From positions 1 to 40,519 of the IMG/VR virus record IMGVR_UViG_3300025865_000005: a DNA stretch of 40,519 nucleotides, one strand, 5' to 3'. The translations under genes and the position numbers were made by a program. Below are positions 8,317-15,446 of this stretch, one piece after another; position 1 is the first letter of the stretch, and the number at the start of each line of letters is the position of its first letter. The notes under the pieces are model-generated. The model saw only the letters and a list, made by a program, of their open reading frames with translations, was not told the origin of the DNA and made no database searches. The stretch is from a virus.

Positions 8317-8364
8317 TCGATTTGCAGGCTAAGTGCAAGCCCTCGCTCGAAACCCTCGCCGCCG

Positions 8365-8373
8365 ATGTGCCCC
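8365..8373. promoter_or_regulatory. Candidate integrase arm-type site, right side of attP
   Basis: ATGTGCCCC, matching 8142-8150, placed between the attP core and the integrase stop. The direct repeat AACCCTCG at 8351-8358 lies just before it. Together with the left-side copies it outlines a two-armed attP of about 245 bases. Confidence 0.4.
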
Positions 8374-8380
8374 GGAAGTG

Positions 8381-9535
8381 TCAGACTTTCTGCGAAAGTC
8401 GCTTCTGCAGGCTCGCCGCCGCCGGGCCCTGGACGGCCAGTTTGGAGTGCAGATAGCCCTCCGTCGTCTTCATGTCGGCATGCCCCTGACGGTCACGGAT
8501 CGTGAGCGGGTCAATGCCGTCGTCGCGCAGCCAGGTGGCGTGCGTGTGGCGCAGGGTGTGGAAGTCGGCGTCCTCGATGCCGAACTCCGCGAGCAAGTCG
8601 GCGAAGTGGTGCGTGAAGGTGTCCGGGCAACGCCGCTTGCCGTGCTTGCCCGGGAACACCCAGCCCTCGCTGTTCCATCCCCGCTCGCGCAGGGACCGCT
8701 CCTTCTGGCGCAGCCGCACAGCGCGTAGCTCATCCACGGCATCCGGCGGCAGCAGGACCGGCCGCACCTCCTCACCCTCTGCCTTCGTCGGTTTGAGGAC
8801 AGGCCCATATCCCTTCCTCTGCACGAGATTCCAGCGAGCGTATAGGGCGCCGGCCTTGAAGTCGATGTCAGGCCACCTCAGGGCCAGCACTTCGCCGCGA
8901 CGCAGGCCAGCAGACAACCCGGTGAGCGCGGGCCCGTAGAGGTCGTCACGCTCGCCACCCTTGCGCTTGGGCACCTTGGCGCGGGCAGCAAGGGCACCGT
9001 CCAGGATCTTCCTGACTTCCTTCACGGACAGCGACCGCCGCGGATGCCCGGCCCGCGGCTTCCTGCTCTTCACGGCCTCGGCGGCGTTCCACTCGAGGCG
9101 ACGGGTGCGCACGCCGAAAGACAGCACGGAGCGCAGGCAGGAGAGGTGATGCTCGACGGTCATCGCGGCCAGGCCGGCGCGTCGCTTGGCGGCCTTGAAG
9201 CGCAGCACGTCAGTTGGCCCGATGTCTGCGGCGATGTCCTTGCCGAAGTACGGCACGACGTGCTTGCGCAGGATCGACTCATAGCCTGTCTGCGTGGTCG
9301 GCGAGAGCTCTGCCATGTGGAGATCTCGGTAGTCGTCGACGAGCCGCTCGAAGGTCTCGCCGGAGTAGGTGCGCTGGCCGCGCCGCTTGATCTTGGCTGC
9401 GAGCTGCTTCCGGGCTTCGCGGACGGCGACGCGCTCAGTACGCCCGATCGCATTCGCCCGCACCCTCCGGGCTCCACTACCCTCCGACTCGAACGCCCGC
9501 CAGCGTCCGTCCGGCAGCTGCGCCGTCCACCCCAT
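8381..9535 (-). CDS. int: Tyrosine recombinase integrase
   Basis: Protein of 384 residues. An N-terminal arm-binding part is followed by a SAM-like core-binding domain (~55-150) and the catalytic domain (~165-384). Catalytic residues are visible: Arg212 in AGLRRGE, His326 and Arg329 in FHTLRHTHAT, His352 in GHADMKTTEGY and the nucleophile Tyr361. It would integrate the phage at a host tRNA-Arg(ACG) gene through the adjacent attP. The ATG at 9535 has no Shine-Dalgarno sequence but a TACACT hexamer 6 bases upstream, pointing to a leaderless mRNA. It follows the early operon after a 33-base gap. Confidence 0.95.
   Translation of the reverse strand: MGWTAQLPDGRWRAFESEGSGARRVRANAIGRTERVAVREARKQLAAKIKRRGQRTYSGETFERLVDDYRDLHMAELSPTTQTGYESILRKHVVPYFGKDIAADIGPTDVLRFKAAKRRAGLAAMTVEHHLSCLRSVLSFGVRTRRLEWNAAEAVKSRKPRAGHPRRSLSVKEVRKILDGALAARAKVPKRKGGERDDLYGPALTGLSAGLRRGEVLALRWPDIDFKAGALYARWNLVQRKGYGPVLKPTKAEGEEVRPVLLPPDAVDELRAVRLRQKERSLRERGWNSEGWVFPGKHGKRRCPDTFTHHFADLLAEFGIEDADFHTLRHTHATWLRDDGIDPLTIRDRQGHADMKTTEGYLHSKLAVQGPAAASLQKRLSQKV
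8384..8400 (-). terminator. Hairpin at the 3' end of the integrase gene
   Basis: Perfect 7-bp stem (GACTTTC/GAAAGTC) with a 3-base loop, overlapping the last integrase codons. No T-run follows on the minus strand, so it is at best a weak terminator or an mRNA 3'-end stabiliser. It could separate integrase transcription from the late genes. Confidence 0.35.
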
Positions 9536-9541
9536 CGGGGC

Positions 9542-9547
9542 AGTGTA
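9542..9547 (-). promoter_or_regulatory. Candidate leaderless -10 element of the integrase
   Basis: TACACT on the minus strand fits the actinobacterial TANNNT -10 consensus. Only six bases separate it from the integrase ATG, so transcription would start at or next to the A of ATG. No convincing -35 is seen. The lack of a ribosome binding site supports leaderless translation. Confidence 0.5.
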
Positions 9548-9568
9548 TCAGGAGGCGACGGCTCGTCA

Positions 9569-9718
9569 TCAGTTGTCCACCCGACAGCACCACACGTGCT
9601 GCACGTGCAGCACGTGGCAGCGGCAGGAGAGCGCGCAGGAGAACGTCACGGCGAGCAGGTGGGGGCCAACGGCGACGGTCCAGCCGGTCGTGATGGGTGT
9701 CGGAGAGGCGGCCTTCAC
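9569..9718 (-). CDS. Small Cys/His-rich conserved phage protein
   Basis: 49 residues, GTG start overlapping the resolvase stop, two TGA stops in tandem nearby (9569 and 9566). The sequence has a GWTVAVGPHLLAVTFSC strand and a SCRCHVLHVQHVWCC cysteine/histidine cluster, suggesting metal binding. The cluster is encoded by the 24-base palindrome at 9593-9616, so the DNA may serve as both code and signal. Function unknown. Confidence 0.55.
   Translation of the reverse strand: MKAASPTPITTGWTVAVGPHLLAVTFSCALSCRCHVLHVQHVWCCRVDN
9593..9616. repeat. Perfect 24-bp palindrome with three nested CACGTG sites
   Basis: The 24 bases equal their own reverse complement. They contain CACGTG at 9593-9598, 9602-9607 and 9611-9616. 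The site is 58 bases upstream of the integrase ATG, inside the end of the small gene 9569-9718. Such a palindrome could be a binding site for a dimeric regulator or extrude as a cruciform. CACGTG also sits in the spacer of the early promoter (21313-21320). Confidence 0.85.
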
Positions 9719-10278
9719 GCCGCGTCCCTCCTTGCAGGCTTGGGCCAGTCGAGCTTGTGGATCTTCGCAGCCTGGGCGGCCGGCACCTTGGCGATCGGGC
9801 CGCCGTAGGCCTCGCGAGCGGCGCACCACAGCAGGTAGGCGTCGACCTCGTCGTCCTGCGAGTGCGACTCGCCGAGGTGAAAGCGGCGGATGGCCGCGTT
9901 CAGCATGTTGTGCTTGGCCGCCTTGCCGTCGCCGGTGGCGAAGTACTTCAGCGTCGAGGGGTTCACCAGCACGGTCGTGATGTGGTGCTCGTACAGCCAC
10001 AGCTTGAGGCAGCCCGCGAGCTCGTGGCGCTCTGCGGTGCCGGGGTAGTTGACCCCGAAGGCGTAGCCCTCGATGACCACGATGTCGACGCCGAAGGTGA
10101 GCTTGGTGATGGCGCGCACGATCTGGCTGATGCGGTCGTAGCCGCGCAGCTTGCACTGGATGAGGCCGGGGGCGCCGTTCAGGCAGTACCCGACGCTGGT
10201 GAGCGACAGGTCGAGGGCGAGGATGGAGGGGCGAGGGGACCGCAGTCCCCCGCCCTCCATCTCGAGCTGGTGGCTCAC
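9715..10278 (-). CDS. RuvC-like Holliday junction resolvase
   Basis: Protein of 187 residues with the RNase H/RuvC fold pattern: ILALDLSLTSVGY (Asp23), VVIEGYAFG (Glu70), VNPSTLKYFATG, and SQDDEVDAYLLW with Asp142/143 and Asp146. These supply the acidic metal-binding set. It would cut branched recombination or replication intermediates before packaging. The start GTG 10278 overlaps the previous stop (GTGA). The upstream extension of the frame is a shadow. Confidence 0.85.
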   Translation of the reverse strand: MSHQLEMEGGGLRSPRPSILALDLSLTSVGYCLNGAPGLIQCKLRGYDRISQIVRAITKLTFGVDIVVIEGYAFGVNYPGTAERHELAGCLKLWLYEHHITTVLVNPSTLKYFATGDGKAAKHNMLNAAIRRFHLGESHSQDDEVDAYLLWCAAREAYGGPIAKVPAAQAAKIHKLDWPKPARRDAA

Positions 10279-10514
10279 TGGTGGCACATTCTGTCGGGGT
10301 GTTTCCCGCACCAGAGCTCTGGTCCGGTGGCTGGGAACTCACATCCCGCCCGTTCGTTCTCTTCGTCGAACCATGGCTTCGGAGGGCCGACTCTGCAGTC
10401 GCCCATCTTGCTGGGCCGAAGCTCGCTCTTCACGATGTCGCCTTCCCGCCAGTAGTAGGGCTCTTCTCCCTGCGCCCACCACGGGCACGTTGTGCACGTT
10501 CCGCGGCCGCTCAC
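10275..10514 (-). CDS. Small zinc-binding hypothetical protein
   Basis: 79 residues, GTG start overlapping its upstream neighbour. The pattern TCTTCPWW, GDCRVGPP and ELWCGKH resembles a small phage/prophage protein type with TCxxC, CR-PP and WCGxH motifs, probably binding zinc. Role unknown. It belongs to the early operon just before the resolvase. Confidence 0.6.
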   Translation of the reverse strand: MSGRGTCTTCPWWAQGEEPYYWREGDIVKSELRPSKMGDCRVGPPKPWFDEENERAGCEFPATGPELWCGKHPDRMCHQ

Positions 10515-10960
10515 GTGCCGGCCCTCCTCACCTCAACGTGCAGGACATTGCCGGGCAGGTGCCAGGCCGGATAGGCGCTGACCCACACCTCGAGTCCCGC
10601 CAGCTGCAGAGCCTCGAGATTGCGGATTCCATCGGGTCCAAGCCCGTAGGGCTGTCCGACCAGGCAGTAGGGCACGCCCGCCATGGTCCAGCGCGTCCCG
10701 TGGTCAAACCAGGAAGGATCGCCCCACGGCTGCCGCTTTCCTCTAAGCCAAGCCACCGGGTCTCCGCCGGCGTGGCTTTGGCGCAGGCCATGCCTCTTTG
10801 CCCAATCCTTCTTGAGGTCGACCGGGGGCAGGTCGATCCCGAGCGCCTTCACGATCTGCCCGTTGATCTCAAGCGCCGCGTCCAGATCGTCCTTCGCCAT
10901 CGCCTGTTCGAAGTCTGCGTGGAGCTTCTTGAGCACCACCACCAGCTTTGCGTCGATCAT
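10511..10960 (-). CDS. Conserved phage hypothetical protein
   Basis: 149 residues, with an N-terminal helical region (~1-45) and a C-terminal region containing HGLRQSHAGGDPVAWLRG, PWGDPSWFDH and VGQPYGL. I recall this motif set from phage hypothetical proteins but know no function. The ATG overlaps the previous stop (ATGA), consistent with coupled translation in the early operon. Confidence 0.6.
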   Translation of the reverse strand: MIDAKLVVVLKKLHADFEQAMAKDDLDAALEINGQIVKALGIDLPPVDLKKDWAKRHGLRQSHAGGDPVAWLRGKRQPWGDPSWFDHGTRWTMAGVPYCLVGQPYGLGPDGIRNLEALQLAGLEVWVSAYPAWHLPGNVLHVEVRRAGT

Positions 10961-11568
10961 GCGTCCTCACCGCTCTCGGCCTCGTCGCACTTGCCCTCGC
11001 CCTCGGGGTACTCCCACTCAGCGTCGGTGGTCTCGCCGTCTGTCTCAGGATCGGCCGGAATATCCCCGGAATCTTCTGCGCCCGTTTCGCCAACGGTCTC
11101 CTGCGTCTCATCGTCCACCTCGTCTACCCCGCCGCACCTCGGGCAGCGCGTCTCGCCGTGAACGACCTCCATGTACGTCTCGGTGTCCGCGGCGTCCTCG
11201 CAGACGTAGCGGCCCTCGAACTCGCCACTCGAATGCACGGCGAACACCGGGCAGCGGGCGCCGAGGCAGGTCCGCTCGTAGACGAGCTCGGAGGCGTCGC
11301 CGTCGAGCAAGGTCATCTCGGCCCACTCGCGGTCAAGCGAGCCGCTCGGTATCTGAGCCTGGTCGCTGATAAAGGTCAGCGTGCCCTTCTTGCAGTGCAG
11401 GTCGTGCATCTGCGTGAGGACCCGGGGCAGGTCGTCGACGCTGAACTTTACGTCGCCCTTGAAGTCAGGCTTCATGGCGCCGCAGCCGTTGAACTCAACG
11501 GCGAACGTGGTGCTCGGGAACGTGGTCTCGGTGTCGTCGCTCACGGTGGGTGTCCTCCTGGACGTCAT
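10957..11568 (-). CDS. Hypothetical acidic protein with zinc-like cysteines
   Basis: 203 residues if started at ATG 11568 (ATGA overlap with the previous gene). A GTG at MSDDTETT, 27 bases later, has a better ribosome site (AGGAGG) and is an alternative. The middle has cysteines (YERTCLGARCPVF; ETRCPRCGG) that could bind metal. The last ~55 residues are strongly acidic (Glu/Asp-rich) and probably disordered. No family recognised. Confidence 0.55.
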   Translation of the reverse strand: MTSRRTPTVSDDTETTFPSTTFAVEFNGCGAMKPDFKGDVKFSVDDLPRVLTQMHDLHCKKGTLTFISDQAQIPSGSLDREWAEMTLLDGDASELVYERTCLGARCPVFAVHSSGEFEGRYVCEDAADTETYMEVVHGETRCPRCGGVDEVDDETQETVGETGAEDSGDIPADPETDGETTDAEWEYPEGEGKCDEAESGEDA

Positions 11569-11831
11569 GGCCGGCGCACCTGGCGCGCGTCGGCAACCTT
11601 GCGGGCAAGATCTGCGGGAATGATGGTGCGGGTGGGCTCGTAGGCGTCGGCGTAGATGAGGCCGGTGGCGTCGCGGTAGGCGCTCATCACGCCGAGGTCC
11701 TTCTCGAGGACCGCCGCGACGACCCAGATCTCGCCGTCCGGCGTCTCGACTGCGTCGCCGGGCTTGATCAACGCGGCGTACTCGTCTTCCCGGTCGTGGT
11801 CCGGGGGTGGGGTGGGCGTAGAATCTTCCAT
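11565..11831 (-). CDS. Hypothetical protein with SH3-like C-terminal part
   Basis: 88 residues from ATG 11831, which has a ribosome site (GGAGGCG) 5 bases upstream. The frame also extends to ATG 11918, overlapping the previous stop, but that extra stretch contains a strong hairpin and low-complexity residues, so it is more likely a leader. IKPGDAVETPDGEIWVVAAV looks like a small beta-barrel. Function unknown. Confidence 0.5.
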   Translation of the reverse strand: MEDSTPTPPPDHDREDEYAALIKPGDAVETPDGEIWVVAAVLEKDLGVMSAYRDATGLIYADAYEPTRTIIPADLARKVADARQVRRP

Positions 11832-11858
11832 GTGATCGCCTCCAGGGGCGGTTGCCAC

Positions 11859-11887
11859 GGGGGAGGCAGTTGACGCTGCGCTCCCCC
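11859..11887 (-). terminator. Strong hairpin in an intergenic leader
   Basis: Stem GGGGGAG/CTCCCCC (7 bp), one bulged base, then GCAG/CTGC (4 bp) closing a 6-base loop. No T-run follows on the minus strand. It lies in an 84-base space between two early genes, so it may be a partial terminator or an RNA-processing or stability element tuning downstream expression. Confidence 0.4.
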
Positions 11888-11914
11888 ACTTGCTGATGGT
11901 GAGCAGGGCAGGGC

Positions 11915-12073
11915 TCATGCGTCGTTGGCCTCGCGGCGCCTGCGCTCGAATCCGATGCCGTCTTTTGCACCCTCGAGGTAGGCGGACACCCGGCCCCTTC
12001 CGGCCAGCCAGCAGCCGAGCGCGGTGCCGAGGTAGAAGCAGGCGACCCCGGCGGCGAGGATGGCGAAGATCAC
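11915..12073 (-). CDS. Small membrane protein
   Basis: 52 residues. GTG start overlapping the MT-A70 methylase stop. Residues ~2-24 (IFAILAAGVACFYLGTALGCWLA) form one transmembrane helix, followed by a charged tail rich in Arg and Glu. Function unknown; a single-span protein encoded among replication genes. Confidence 0.55.
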   Translation of the reverse strand: MIFAILAAGVACFYLGTALGCWLAGRGRVSAYLEGAKDGIGFERRRREANDA

Positions 12074-12630
12074 GACGTCACCATCTCAACGTCGCAGCGG
12101 CACTCGTTGCCCCAGGTGTCCCAGCCGAGGCGTTGCCGCCTCGCGAAGAGCTCAAGGTAAGGGCCGGGGCTGGCGGACTCCACGAGGTCGAGGAATCCCT
12201 CGGGCTTCTGTGAGTGCCGGCGCGGCGCTGCCCAGTCGCCCACGCTGCCGACGTCGTTCACGTTGAACGGAAGCGACCCGCGCCGGCAGACTAGGATGAT
12301 CTCGTGCTGGGGGCGCGGGAACTTGCCCAGGCCCATGCACGACTTGCGCCAGACCATCTCGCTCACGACCTTGAAGCCCCACGCCTCGGCAGTCTTGACG
12401 CCTTCGCCGATGCGGTTGAGCCCCGCGGTGACCCAGAGGTAGAGGTGTGCTTCGTCTTCGGCGAAGTCGACGACGGGGAGCGCGCGGATCTCGTCAAGTG
12501 TCTGGAGATGGTACGGGGCAAAGCCGTCGCGACCACGCAGGCCGCCCTTCGGCGCAAGTGGACGTGTGCGGTAGTCGCAGTCGCCAACAGCGGGCCACGG
12601 CGGGTCCGCCACGATGGTCCGGTACTTCAC
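12070..12630 (-). CDS. MT-A70-family DNA adenine methyltransferase
   Basis: 186 residues with the catalytic motif DPPW at 9-12 (VADPPWPAVGD), a LYLWVT strand, a MVWRKS segment near 110 and a C-terminal PGPYLELFARR motif, all typical of MT-A70 N6-adenine methylases. It probably methylates phage DNA against restriction or affects replication. GTG 12630 overlaps the replication initiator stop (GTGA). It is a second methylase besides the ParB fusion at 5272-6585. Confidence 0.9.
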   Translation of the reverse strand: MKYRTIVADPPWPAVGDCDYRTRPLAPKGGLRGRDGFAPYHLQTLDEIRALPVVDFAEDEAHLYLWVTAGLNRIGEGVKTAEAWGFKVVSEMVWRKSCMGLGKFPRPQHEIILVCRRGSLPFNVNDVGSVGDWAAPRRHSQKPEGFLDLVESASPGPYLELFARRQRLGWDTWGNECRCDVEMVTS

Positions 12631-13664
12631 GACGCCTCCTCCTCGACCCGCTCGACGGCCGGCAAGGTCGTGCCGATGCGCACCGGCTCACCCTTCCGGC
12701 GCTTGTCGCGCTTCGTGCGCCGCAGCTCCTCGAGCTTGCGGTCACCGATGAGGTCGGCCAGGCCGAAGCGCAGCAGCCGCGACTTCATCACGGCGGCCAC
12801 GTCCTGCGAGCCGTGCAGGTTGGCGACCGCGGCCACGACCGCTTGTTCGCAGATGCCGTCACGCTGCGGCCGCTCGAACTCACCGAAGGCGGCCTGGCAG
12901 GCGGCGCAGACGTGGGCGGCGTAGGCCTCGAGCAGGTGGTCGAGGTCGCCGGCGGTGCCGACCTCCTTCTGTTGTTCGGGGTGAAGACCGACCAGCATCG
13001 CCCGGCGCAGTGGCGCGAAGGCGCTGGCGGGGAAGTCGTGGGCCGGGCAGCGATTGCCGTCGCAGGTCCCCACGTTGTCACTAGTCGCGGTATCCAAGGC
13101 TGCCGCGCCGTCGCCTTCGGTGTCCCCTGGCGGCTCTGGCTCGTGCTCTTCATGCTCGATTGAGCATCCCCGCTCTGGCTTTGCGGAGTTATCCACAGGC
13201 TTCGGCGCAGCAGGGGGGGTAGGGGGGGTTCTTTCTTTCTCTCTATCTATCTCTCTCTCTGCCAGCGGTCGACCGGCGGTCGAACTTTGGTCGTCCTCTG
13301 TACGTCCAGCGGACGCACGCCTGTCGGCCGACCTTTTGCACTCGGCTGCCTTGCGTTCGACCATCTTTCCACCCCAGTCCATCCAGTCGTGGACCGCGAG
13401 CCGATCGACGCCGTTTTCGAGGTAGCCAGATGCCGTTGCCGCTGCCACGAACGCACCCTCTTCACCATCCCACCCGGCTCCGATCTCGACCTCTTCAGCG
13501 TCGAACCGGGACAGGTCACCGTCTGGTGCGAACTCGGCTGTGAACGACCACAGGCAGGCCATGTGTCCAGCAGCGGCAGCGTGAGGGATGGAGAGTCGCT
13601 TGGCCAGGCGCCGGGTCTTCGGATGGGTGAAGACGCCGGCGTGCAGCTTGATCCACTCGCTCAT
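12627..13664 (-). CDS. Phage replication initiator / replisome organizer-like protein
   Basis: 345 residues. The N-terminal ~100 residues (EWIKLHAGVFTHPKTRRLAK, GHMACLWSF, LAVHDWMDWGGK) resemble the winged-helix domain of phage replisome-organizer proteins. A long charged and Pro-rich linker (~105-190) follows, then an alpha-helical C-terminal domain with four cysteines. The linker is encoded by an extreme purine/pyrimidine tract (13213-13261), a candidate origin by analogy with origins inside lambda O-type genes. The start is ATG 13664, overlapping the previous stop. No helicase gene was recognised nearby, so host replication proteins are presumably recruited. Confidence 0.65.
   Translation of the reverse strand: MSEWIKLHAGVFTHPKTRRLAKRLSIPHAAAAGHMACLWSFTAEFAPDGDLSRFDAEEVEIGAGWDGEEGAFVAAATASGYLENGVDRLAVHDWMDWGGKMVERKAAECKRSADRRASAGRTEDDQSSTAGRPLAEREIDREKERTPPTPPAAPKPVDNSAKPERGCSIEHEEHEPEPPGDTEGDGAAALDTATSDNVGTCDGNRCPAHDFPASAFAPLRRAMLVGLHPEQQKEVGTAGDLDHLLEAYAAHVCAACQAAFGEFERPQRDGICEQAVVAAVANLHGSQDVAAVMKSRLLRFGLADLIGDRKLEELRRTKRDKRRKGEPVRIGTTLPAVERVEEEAS
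13213..13261. other. G7-TA-G7 plus pyrimidine tract, candidate replication origin
   Basis: On the plus strand two runs of seven G, separated by TA, are followed by about 32 bases of almost pure C/T with a short CTATCTATC region and (CT)n. This is unlike the rest of the genome. It lies in the linker region of the replication initiator gene. Such tracts can form triplex or quadruplex structures and unwind readily. Origin function is inferred. Confidence 0.4.
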
Positions 13665-14218
13665 GGCCTCACCAGCCCTCTCAGGTCGAGCTGTTCCAGG
13701 ACCTCGAGCTTGCGCAGCGTGCGCCTCGTGATGTTCTGCGATCGTGCGATCTGCAGGCTTGGCGTCTGCGCCTTCGACCCCAGACGGCCGGCGATCTTGT
13801 AGCGCGCCCAGCCGCGTCCGAGCAGGCGCGAGACGATGGCCTCGGCCTCCTCCTTGCCGACGAACGAGCCAAGCGCGCCCTCGTCCACCGCCACGGACAT
13901 GATCGCCTGCTCCGTGCTCCAGCGGACGTGCTTGCGCTCGCCGCGCCGGATCTTCTCGATGACCGACAGCGCGACTCCGCTGAGCTCGTGGACGCGGCGC
14001 TTGCCGATGCCGCTGCGTTGCAGGAGCAGCAGGTGGTCTCTGGACGGCAATGCGGACACGAGCCGTCCGGGGTTCTCGCCGATGCGCTTGGCGCGGTAGT
14101 AGGCGCGGGCGTAGTCGCGGTTGGCCACCGTGCAGTCCGGGCAGCGGCAACCCTGGTTGACGTAGGAGGTGCGGGTGCCGTGGCGCCAGCCGCCGAGCTT
14201 GGTCATGATGGCGGTCAT
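13661..14218 (-). CDS. Helix-turn-helix protein with N-terminal zinc-like motif
   Basis: 185 residues. The N terminus (HGTRTSYVNQGCRCPDCTVA) has a CxCxxC metal-type motif that I associate with actinobacterial phage and prophage proteins. Residues ~80-115 (GIGKRRVHELSGVALSVIEKI) form a helix-turn-helix, and a second HTH-like segment lies near 150-180 (SQNITRRTLRKLEVLEQL). Likely a transcription regulator or replication accessory factor. Start at ATG 14218 (ATGA overlap). Confidence 0.7.
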   Translation of the reverse strand: MTAIMTKLGGWRHGTRTSYVNQGCRCPDCTVANRDYARAYYRAKRIGENPGRLVSALPSRDHLLLLQRSGIGKRRVHELSGVALSVIEKIRRGERKHVRWSTEQAIMSVAVDEGALGSFVGKEEAEAIVSRLLGRGWARYKIAGRLGSKAQTPSLQIARSQNITRRTLRKLEVLEQLDLRGLVRP

Positions 14219-15162
14219 GGCGTCACCGCCGCCAGCTCGTGGGTGGCCTGCATGTCGAGCCATTCATTCCACCTGGTCGGTCCTAACTCCACCTGAGCGC
14301 GGTCAAGCCACGCTCCCGACTGCTTGAACCAGAGCGCCACCCCTGCCGCCTTGCACTGCCGGTACACATCCAGCGCCCACTCAGGCTGCATCGGCCGCGC
14401 TCCGGGGCCGGTCTCGCCGCCGAGGACTACGAGGTCGAGCTTCGCTCCCAGGTGCGGGTAGCCGATGTACGGCTCAGAGACCCCAGACAGAGTGTTGTAG
14501 TGAGTCTTCGCCTCATGTGTCAGTTGCTCGGCCTCTGCGTTGTACACGTTCTCCATGTCCACTGGCTCCAGCATCGGCTCCAGACTTACCCACCGCACCG
14601 CCGCCGGTGTGTCCAGCAGCAGCGGGACGAGGCGGTCGGCCTCCTCCTGGCTCGTGACGGTGACGCCGAGGTGCCAGTTGTCAGGCGGAAACTCATCGCT
14701 CGGCAGCTGAGCGGTCCACAGCGCCTCCTGCCAGTCTTTGACCGTGTTGCGCATGCGTTCGGGACGCTTGGTCAGCAGCAGGTAGGTGTGCTGCGGGTTC
14801 TCGATCATCGCCAGGAACACGCGGATGATCTGCTCGTCTGTGATCGCCTCGTGGAACAGGTCGCCCATGAAGCTCACGCCAATGCGGCGGGGCTTCCGCC
14901 AGTGGAGCGGCTGCTCCAAACGGTCGGCGTGGAAGGTGGGGGTGAAGGTGGCCTTGCCGGTGCCGTGGCACTGTCCGCACTGCCCACCATCGAGCGGGCT
15001 GTCTGAGCGGACGCCGGTGCCGTGGCATCTCGGGCACTTCCACAGGTTCCGCCCGAACATGCGCCTGGCGTAGCAGTGCTCGCAGCCGGGGCTCACTATG
15101 TCGTCGCCGCAGCCGGTGGTGACGTTCCAGACTTCGTCGAGGTAGGGGATCGCCGTGCTCAC
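14215..15162 (-). CDS. DUF5131 (phage Gp37/Gp68-like) protein with inserted DnaJ-type zinc motifs
   Basis: 315 residues. WNVTTGCGDDIVSPGCEHCYARRM (12-35) is the hallmark Cys cluster of DUF5131 (radical-SAM-related; Cys18, Cys27, Cys30). IGVSFMGDLFHE, LLLTKRPERM, VTVTSQEEADRL, WVSLEPML and LVVLGGETGPGARPM are further family motifs. Between the Cys cluster and the next motif lie two CxxCHGTG units (43-50, 62-69) like the DnaJ zinc centre. The biochemical role of the family is not firmly established. GTG start overlapping its upstream neighbour. Confidence 0.85.
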   Translation of the reverse strand: MSTAIPYLDEVWNVTTGCGDDIVSPGCEHCYARRMFGRNLWKCPRCHGTGVRSDSPLDGGQCGQCHGTGKATFTPTFHADRLEQPLHWRKPRRIGVSFMGDLFHEAITDEQIIRVFLAMIENPQHTYLLLTKRPERMRNTVKDWQEALWTAQLPSDEFPPDNWHLGVTVTSQEEADRLVPLLLDTPAAVRWVSLEPMLEPVDMENVYNAEAEQLTHEAKTHYNTLSGVSEPYIGYPHLGAKLDLVVLGGETGPGARPMQPEWALDVYRQCKAAGVALWFKQSGAWLDRAQVELGPTRWNEWLDMQATHELAAVTP

Positions 15163-15446
15163 TCGTCCTCCTCGTCTTCCACCGGCGCCTCCGTGAAGAA
15201 GGCCGGCGAGAGGATGTGGTGCGACGGCACTTCGACGAGCCCGGCGTCAGTGAGGTTGAGGGGCTCGAAGCAGGCCAACGGCACGACGATTCCGATCTTG
15301 ACGGCGATCTCGTCGCGGAGCAGCTTGCCGGGCTTACCGATGGTGGCCCGCGCGACCTTGCCCCCAATGATGCGCTTCGTGCTCCAGTAGTTGCGCTTCC
15401 CCTTGATGACTAGGTACGCATTGACGGTGATTGCGTCGTCGCTCAT
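15159..15446 (-). CDS. Hypothetical protein (ASCH-gene neighbour)
   Basis: 95 residues with beta-rich composition (AITVNAYLVIKGKRNYWSTK; KVARATIGKPG) and an acidic C terminus. The ATG at 15446 overlaps a TGA in the zinc-ribbon frame (ATGA). It is in the same frame as the ASCH start at 15845 with no stop between, so a 228-residue read-through protein is formally possible. No family recognised. Confidence 0.55.
   Translation of the reverse strand: MSDDAITVNAYLVIKGKRNYWSTKRIIGGKVARATIGKPGKLLRDEIAVKIGIVVPLACFEPLNLTDAGLVEVPSHHILSPAFFTEAPVEDEEDE

Noticed and set aside
11565-11918. Longer start for the small gene at 11918
   Set aside because: The added stretch contains a strong hairpin and low-complexity residues; ATG 11831 has a proper ribosome site. 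Not fully excluded.
10957-11970. 337-residue open frame
   Set aside because: The upstream part is antisense-like Arg-rich shadow over the neighbouring gene; the overlap start at 11568 fits the operon style.
12627-14150. 507-residue open frame for the replication protein
   Set aside because: Residues before ATG 13664 are a shadow of the HTH gene; the ATGA overlap supports 13664.
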